Assembly (NCBI GenBank): GCA_964605665.1
Contig: CAZSDP010000018.1
Coordinates: 22,341-86,340, forward strand
Origin: CAZSDP01 sp964605665
Lineage (GTDB): Bacteria > Planctomycetota > UBA8108 > UBA1146
Direction of reading: 5' to 3'
DNA length: 64,000 bases
The position numbers and the translations under genes are program-made. The notes under the pieces are model-generated. The model was not told where the DNA came from and did no database searches. It saw only the letters and a list, made by a program, of their open reading frames with translations. Below, one piece after another: positions 60,343-64,000 of the stretch (within the stretch, counting starts at the first letter, position 1; the number at the start of each line of letters is the position of its first letter).

Positions 60343-62052
60343 ATGGCTCTTGCCAGCAAGCCGCTTGGCCAGATTCTCAAAGAGATGAAGCTGGTCACGG
60401 AATTTGATATTCAGGAAGCGCTCCAGGTCCAAAAGGACAAAGGAGGCGCAATCGGTCGCATTCTTCTCGATAGCGGTCTCATCGATGACCGTCAACTGAC
60501 CGAGGCTCTGGGTCGTCAGTCCGGCATGGAAGTTGTCGACCTAGCGGAAGCGAACATCACTTCCGAACTGATCGAAATGGTTCCGGTCAACGTCGCGGAA
60601 ACCTACCAGGTCATACCGGTCTCATTTGATGGGACCACTCTGACCGTCGCACTAGGAGATCCCCTCAACATCAGCATGCTCGACGACCTCAAGTTCATGT
60701 TGAACTGTGAGATTCAGGGTGCTGTGAGTGATCCCGAAGCGGTTACCGAGGCGTTCGAGAAGTACTACGGCGACAAGACAGAATCGATGGAGTCTCTCTT
60801 GGGGTCGATGGCGGGTGGTGATGACTTTGCCGTCGTCGATCAGCGCGAGCAGATGATGGACTTGGAGCAGTTGGAAAAAGACGTGAACGCTGCTCCCGTC
60901 GTCAAGCTCCTGAACATGATTCTTCTTTCCGCGATCAAGGACCGTGCCTCGGACGTTCACCTCGAACCCTTTGAGAAAGAGTTCAAGGTTCGCTACCGGG
61001 TCGACGGTGTTCTCTACGAGATGATGCCTCCCCCGATTCAGTTGGCGCGTGCCGTGATTTCGCGGGTAAAGGTGATGTCGGACCTCGATATCGCAGAGAC
61101 GCGTCTCCCCCAAGATGGACGAATCGAGCTCAATATCGCAGGGAACCCGGTGGATTTGCGAGTTTCGACGCTTCCGACGATGTACGGAGAGTCGGTCGTG
61201 ATGCGGGTCTTGGACCGCTCGAATGTCTCCCTCGATCTCGAGCAGGTCGGACTTCGCCAAAAAGATCTAGAGGTGCTTCGAAAGCTGATTGCGAAGCCGA
61301 ATGGGATTATCTTGGTGACAGGTCCCACCGGTTCCGGCAAGACTACGACACTGTACTCCTGCCTCAATGAGGCAAACGATCCAGAGATCAAGATCATCAC
61401 GACCGAGGACCCGGTGGAGTACAACATTGAAGGAATCGTGCAGGTTCCCATCCAAGACGAAATTGGGGTGACCTTCGCAGCATGCTTGCGGTCGATTCTG
61501 CGTCAGGACCCAGACAAAATCCTTGTCGGTGAGATACGAGACTTGGAGACAGGACAGATCGCGGTGGAGGCGAGTCTCACCGGACACATCGTCTTCTCGA
61601 CCCTGCACACCAACGACGCTCCCTCCTCGGTGATTCGATTGATCGACCTGGGGGTTGAGGCGTTTCTGATCACTGCAACTTTGGAAGCAGTTGTTGCCCA
61701 GCGATTGGTGCGGCGCATCTGTCTCGATTGCAAGACGGAGTATGAGCCGACCGATGAGATGTTGATGGAGCTCGAGCTAACCCGATCAGACGTTTCGGGG
61801 AGGACCTTCTTCTACGGCAAAGGCTGTAAGAAGTGTAATGGCTCAGGATACAAAGGCCGGGTCGCACTCTTTGAAATCATGCTGATGAGCGATCGCCTTC
61901 GAGACATGATTCTCGAGGGAGCTTCTACCCAAGAGTTGCAAGTCGCGGCGCGTGAGGAAGGGATGAAGACCCTTCGCGACGCAGGTTTGCTCCACATCTA
62001 TGACGGGGTGACCACGATCGAAGAGGTCGTCAAGGAAACCGTCGTCGGCTAA
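60343..62052 (+). CDS. pilB: Type IV pilus/type II secretion assembly ATPase (PilB/GspE), second copy
   Basis: A 569-residue paralogue of the preceding gene. ATG 60343 with GAGGA upstream. N-terminal MshEN domain (LGQILKEMKLVTEFDIQEAL; GAIGRILLDSGLIDDRQLTE), helical linker, then ATPase core with ASDVHLEPFE, Walker A GPTGSGKTTT, ILVGEIRDLETG, LHTNDA and zinc site CLDC...CKKC. The two copies differ throughout, so the duplication is old. Both retain full motifs; the pair may form separate machines or a mixed one. Neither looks like the PilT retraction ATPase, which lacks the N-terminal domain and zinc site. Confidence 0.93.
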   Translation: MALASKPLGQILKEMKLVTEFDIQEALQVQKDKGGAIGRILLDSGLIDDRQLTEALGRQSGMEVVDLAEANITSELIEMVPVNVAETYQVIPVSFDGTTLTVALGDPLNISMLDDLKFMLNCEIQGAVSDPEAVTEAFEKYYGDKTESMESLLGSMAGGDDFAVVDQREQMMDLEQLEKDVNAAPVVKLLNMILLSAIKDRASDVHLEPFEKEFKVRYRVDGVLYEMMPPPIQLARAVISRVKVMSDLDIAETRLPQDGRIELNIAGNPVDLRVSTLPTMYGESVVMRVLDRSNVSLDLEQVGLRQKDLEVLRKLIAKPNGIILVTGPTGSGKTTTLYSCLNEANDPEIKIITTEDPVEYNIEGIVQVPIQDEIGVTFAACLRSILRQDPDKILVGEIRDLETGQIAVEASLTGHIVFSTLHTNDAPSSVIRLIDLGVEAFLITATLEAVVAQRLVRRICLDCKTEYEPTDEMLMELELTRSDVSGRTFFYGKGCKKCNGSGYKGRVALFEIMLMSDRLRDMILEGASTQELQVAAREEGMKTLRDAGLLHIYDGVTTIEEVVKETVVG

Positions 62053-62110
62053 GTGAGTGACTCTTGGTCGACGCGAGGTGCGCGTAGTACTCGCCCCTCG
62101 GTCAATTGCC

Positions 62111-62142
62111 GAGCTGGTCACCTGTTGAGCTGGCCACTTGTT
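62111..62142. repeat. Two 16-bp near-identical tandem units
   Basis: GAGCTGGTCACCTGTT and GAGCTGGCCACTTGTT agree at 14 of 16 bases, followed by GAGTGCTGAG. Period and partial sequence (GAGCTG, TTGAGTG) recall the tandem repeat at 33706-33893. Confidence 0.6.
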
Positions 62143-62220
62143 GAGTGCTGAGATTGAAATTCAGATTCTTGAGGAGTCTGACGGCGCCATTTCCGGTGTC
62201 CGGCTCCGCTTGGGGAAAAA

Positions 62221-62245
62221 GAAGTCGGAGGTCACCTCCGTCTTC
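62221..62245. promoter_or_regulatory. 25-base inverted repeat (operator or hairpin)
   Basis: Arms GAAG and CGGAGGT mirrored by ACCTCCG and CTTC, with single mismatched T residues between and one central C. As DNA it is a near-perfect palindrome suited to a dimeric regulator; as RNA it folds with a five-base loop. Confidence 0.5.
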
Positions 62246-62633
62246 GAAAATCAGTCTTGAGGGCGCCCAAGGAGGCGCTCTGAGCTGATCTATAGAGTCC
62301 TCGACCCGCGTGGGAGGGAGAGGTCTCTCAGTGCGATCTACCTTTGCGCCGCATTTCGGGGGGCGTTCAGGTGATCTTTGGGAGGGATTTGGGGCGGATT
62401 CGCGCAGGTCGCGCTATCATGGCCCCTCGGTCAGACTCGGGGGATCGCAGAAATCGATCGACCGGTCGACTGTCCATTCATTTAGTCTCGAGCCAAGTCA
62501 ATTTGGCTCGACGAGCATCGCGAGAGTGGGAGGGGATTCCGGAGCCCTTTGATGAGGCGGCGCAGCAAGGATTGCTGCGGTGCTTGCTCAAAGCGGGATC
62601 GAAAACCTCCGACCCCGGCTTGAAGGAGCGACA

Positions 62634-63866
62634 ATGCCGGTCTTTGCCTATGAAGCGATCGATGGCCGTGGGAACAAACTCCGCAAAGCAATCGAGGCGT
62701 CAAACAAACAGGAAGCCCTGCAAAAAATCCGCACGATGGGCCTGAAGCCGACGAAGCTGCAGGAGAAGAAGGGTGCTGCGACTCCTGAAGCTGCTGAAGC
62801 GGGAGGGAAGAAAAAGGGTGGAGGGATCTTCGACCGCGTTTCTCAAGCGGACGTGACCCAATTCACTCAGCAGATGGCGACCCTGCAGGATGCTGGACTC
62901 CCGATCGTGCGATCCCTGAAGATTCTCTCTGGACAGATGAAACAGGGGAAATTCCGCACTCAGCTGGAGACGGTCACCGACGACGTCGAAGGAGGTAGCA
63001 CCTTCTCCGAAGCACTCGCCAAGTACCCACGCTCTTTTGACAATCTATTTGTCGCGATGGTGAAGGCAGGCGAGGCGGGTGGTGTGCTGGACGTCATCCT
63101 CCAGCGTCTCTCCGATTTCCAAGAAAAATCGCTGAAGCTGAAGAAGAAGGTGAAGGGGGCGATGATCTACCCGATCGCCGTCATCACCGTCGCTTGTTTG
63201 ATTCTCGCTTTCATCATGACCAAGGTGATTCCGCAGTTCCAAACGATGTTCGCAGATATGGATACCGCCCTTCCGGCGCCAACGCAGGCATTGCTGGCGG
63301 TTTCGACCAATGTGCAGAACTACTGGTGGGCAGCTCCGGCGGTGATCTTTGTGATGATCGTGACGCTCAAAGCGCTCGCGAATTCAGATAAAGGTGGTCT
63401 CGCGCTCGATGCATTCAAGTTGCGAGCTCCCATCTTTGGTCAGATCGTCAAAAAGTCGACGATCTCTCGATTCTGCCGAACTCTCGGGACACTGATCAGT
63501 TCCGGGGTACCGATTCTCGAAGCGCTCAGCATCGTTAAGGAAGCGGTCGGTAACCGAGTGATCGCAGATGCGATCATGGAAGTTCACGGGTCGATTCGTG
63601 AAGGTGAATCGATTGCTGGACCGCTGCAGCAATCGGGAGTGTTCGATCCACTTCTGGTGAACATGATCGATATCGGCGAAGAAACCGGGGAACTCGACAA
63701 GATGCTCACGAAGATCGCAGACAACTACGATCTGGACGTCGACGTCCTCGTCGATTCGCTCTCGAGCCTTCTCGAGCCGGTGCTGATCGTGGGCATGGGT
63801 TTGGCGGTCGGATTCATCGTGGTGGCGCTGTTCATGCCGCTGCTCTCGATCATCCAGAACATCTAG
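62634..63866 (+). CDS. pilC: Type IV pilus/type II secretion inner-membrane platform protein (PilC/GspF)
   Basis: A 410-residue polytopic protein that links the ATPase to the growing pilus. ATG 62634 has AAGGAG 6 bases upstream. The N-terminal ~60 residues are a small domain (PVFAYEAIDGRGNKLRKAIEA), followed by two GspF domains: first VTQFTQQMATLQDAGLPIVR with MIYPIAVITVACLILAFIMT, second SRFCRTLGTLISSGVPILEA with LEPVLIVGMGLAVGFIVVAL. The GEAGGVLD and GEETGELDKML motifs are conserved. Full length. Confidence 0.95.
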   Translation: MPVFAYEAIDGRGNKLRKAIEASNKQEALQKIRTMGLKPTKLQEKKGAATPEAAEAGGKKKGGGIFDRVSQADVTQFTQQMATLQDAGLPIVRSLKILSGQMKQGKFRTQLETVTDDVEGGSTFSEALAKYPRSFDNLFVAMVKAGEAGGVLDVILQRLSDFQEKSLKLKKKVKGAMIYPIAVITVACLILAFIMTKVIPQFQTMFADMDTALPAPTQALLAVSTNVQNYWWAAPAVIFVMIVTLKALANSDKGGLALDAFKLRAPIFGQIVKKSTISRFCRTLGTLISSGVPILEALSIVKEAVGNRVIADAIMEVHGSIREGESIAGPLQQSGVFDPLLVNMIDIGEETGELDKMLTKIADNYDLDVDVLVDSLSSLLEPVLIVGMGLAVGFIVVALFMPLLSIIQNI

Positions 63867-63893
63867 AGACAGATTCATCGATAGAAGCTTGTC

Positions 63894-63925
63894 GGGCCGA
63901 GGTGGCGTGATTTCCACCTCGGCCC
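63894..63925 (+). terminator. Terminator after pilC
   Basis: GGGCCGAGGTGG and CCACCTCGGCCC pair perfectly over 12 bp with loop CGTGATTT, followed by GCTTCTCATTTCT. It starts 28 bases after the stop codon. Confidence 0.75.
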
Positions 63926-64000
63926 GCTTCTCATTTCTGCGAGGCTTTCCCCTTCGGGGGGCCGAACGAGGGGGGGGGGAAAACGTTTGGGGGGCGGTTG

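Larger units (their letters stand above)
62053..62633. other. Structured intergenic region between pilB and pilC
   Basis: 581 bases without a supported gene. It holds two 16-base near repeats (62111-62142), CAGATTC-TTGAG-GAGTCTG, CCGG-TGT-CCGG, an extended inverted repeat at 62221-62245 (CGGAGGT-C-ACCTCCG within GAAG/CTTC), the palindrome TCGACCGGTCGA (62458-62469), and CGAGCCAA-GTCAAT-TTGGCTCG (62489-62510). It probably holds a terminator for pilB and a regulated leader for pilC. Confidence 0.5.

Noticed and set aside
1..64000. TGA used as a sense codon throughout (alternative genetic code)
   Set aside because: Many clear genes end in TGA, often in ATGA or TGATG overlaps with the next start, so TGA is a stop here; the three in-frame cases need local explanations.

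Overview
This window looks like a chromosomal segment of a Planctomycetota-type bacterium (a deep-branching member, probably a draft or metagenome-derived scaffold because it contains a 100-base N gap). The signs are large Ser/Thr kinases, secreted cohesin-like proteins ending in dockerin-like repeats with the LFxGGxAPxP tail, a secreted PA14/alpha-alpha-toroid protein, a small WG-LP/PxKY secreted family that I associate with planctomycetes, menaquinone synthesis by the futalosine route (MqnD), and many GTG/TTG starts with overlapping stop/start codons. I saw no tRNA, rRNA, CRISPR array, transposase or integrase.

Layout. 1-4.3 kb: two tandem paralogous small membrane proteins (the first cut by the window edge), a further single-pass protein and a membrane-anchored Ser/Thr kinase. 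4.5-8.8 kb: a 1,444-residue kinase-ATPase-TPR-GAF regulator. 8.9-10.1 kb: a BtuF-like protein and a small thioredoxin-fold ArsC-like protein whose reading frame crosses an in-frame TGA in a UxxC motif, with a SECIS-like hairpin just downstream: a selenoprotein. 10.3-12.9 kb: rhomboid protease, an unrecognised gene with an internal TGA, and an M42 aminopeptidase. 13-22.3 kb (minus strand): rsmD, two secreted proteins, a CxxC protein, a cNMP-binding protein, then an operon of ATP-grasp enzyme, DUF455 ferritin-like protein, RluD-type pseudouridine synthase, a membrane protein and a lipoprotein. 22.6-29.2 kb (plus): MacB-like permease and ATPase tightly coupled to an Fbp-like iron importer (binding protein, permease, ATPase). 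29.5-33.2 kb: cohesin/IPT/dockerin-like protein, and LolCE/LolD-like ABC genes on the other strand.

33.2-34.2 kb is non-coding: a promoter and strongly folded segment (candidate ncRNA), then a 16-bp tandem repeat interrupted by the N gap. 34.2-36.1 kb: Leu/Phe/Val dehydrogenase, rnpA, yidD. 36.3-42.7 kb: MerR-like regulator, a very large helical-repeat protein, a FlgN-like coiled coil, and a secreted protein, nearly without gaps. 43-45.9 kb: fused TIGR03960/TIGR03936 radical SAM protein. 46-50.6 kb: ferredoxin, glycosyltransferase, MqnD, receiver-HDOD protein with a Glu at the phospho-acceptor position. 50.6-57.8 kb: envelope proteins (beta-barrel lipoproteins, cohesin/dockerin-like protein, PA14-toroid protein) and a small secreted protein split by two in-frame TGAs. 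58-64 kb: type IV pilus/type II secretion core: two tandem PilB/GspE ATPases and PilC.

Themes: signal transduction, envelope transport and secreted surface proteins. The strongest uncommon item is the selenoprotein at 9.76-10.11 kb. Start codons were chosen mainly from visible Shine-Dalgarno motifs and family length, so several differ from the longest possible frame. All family names come from recognition of motifs by eye; no search was run.
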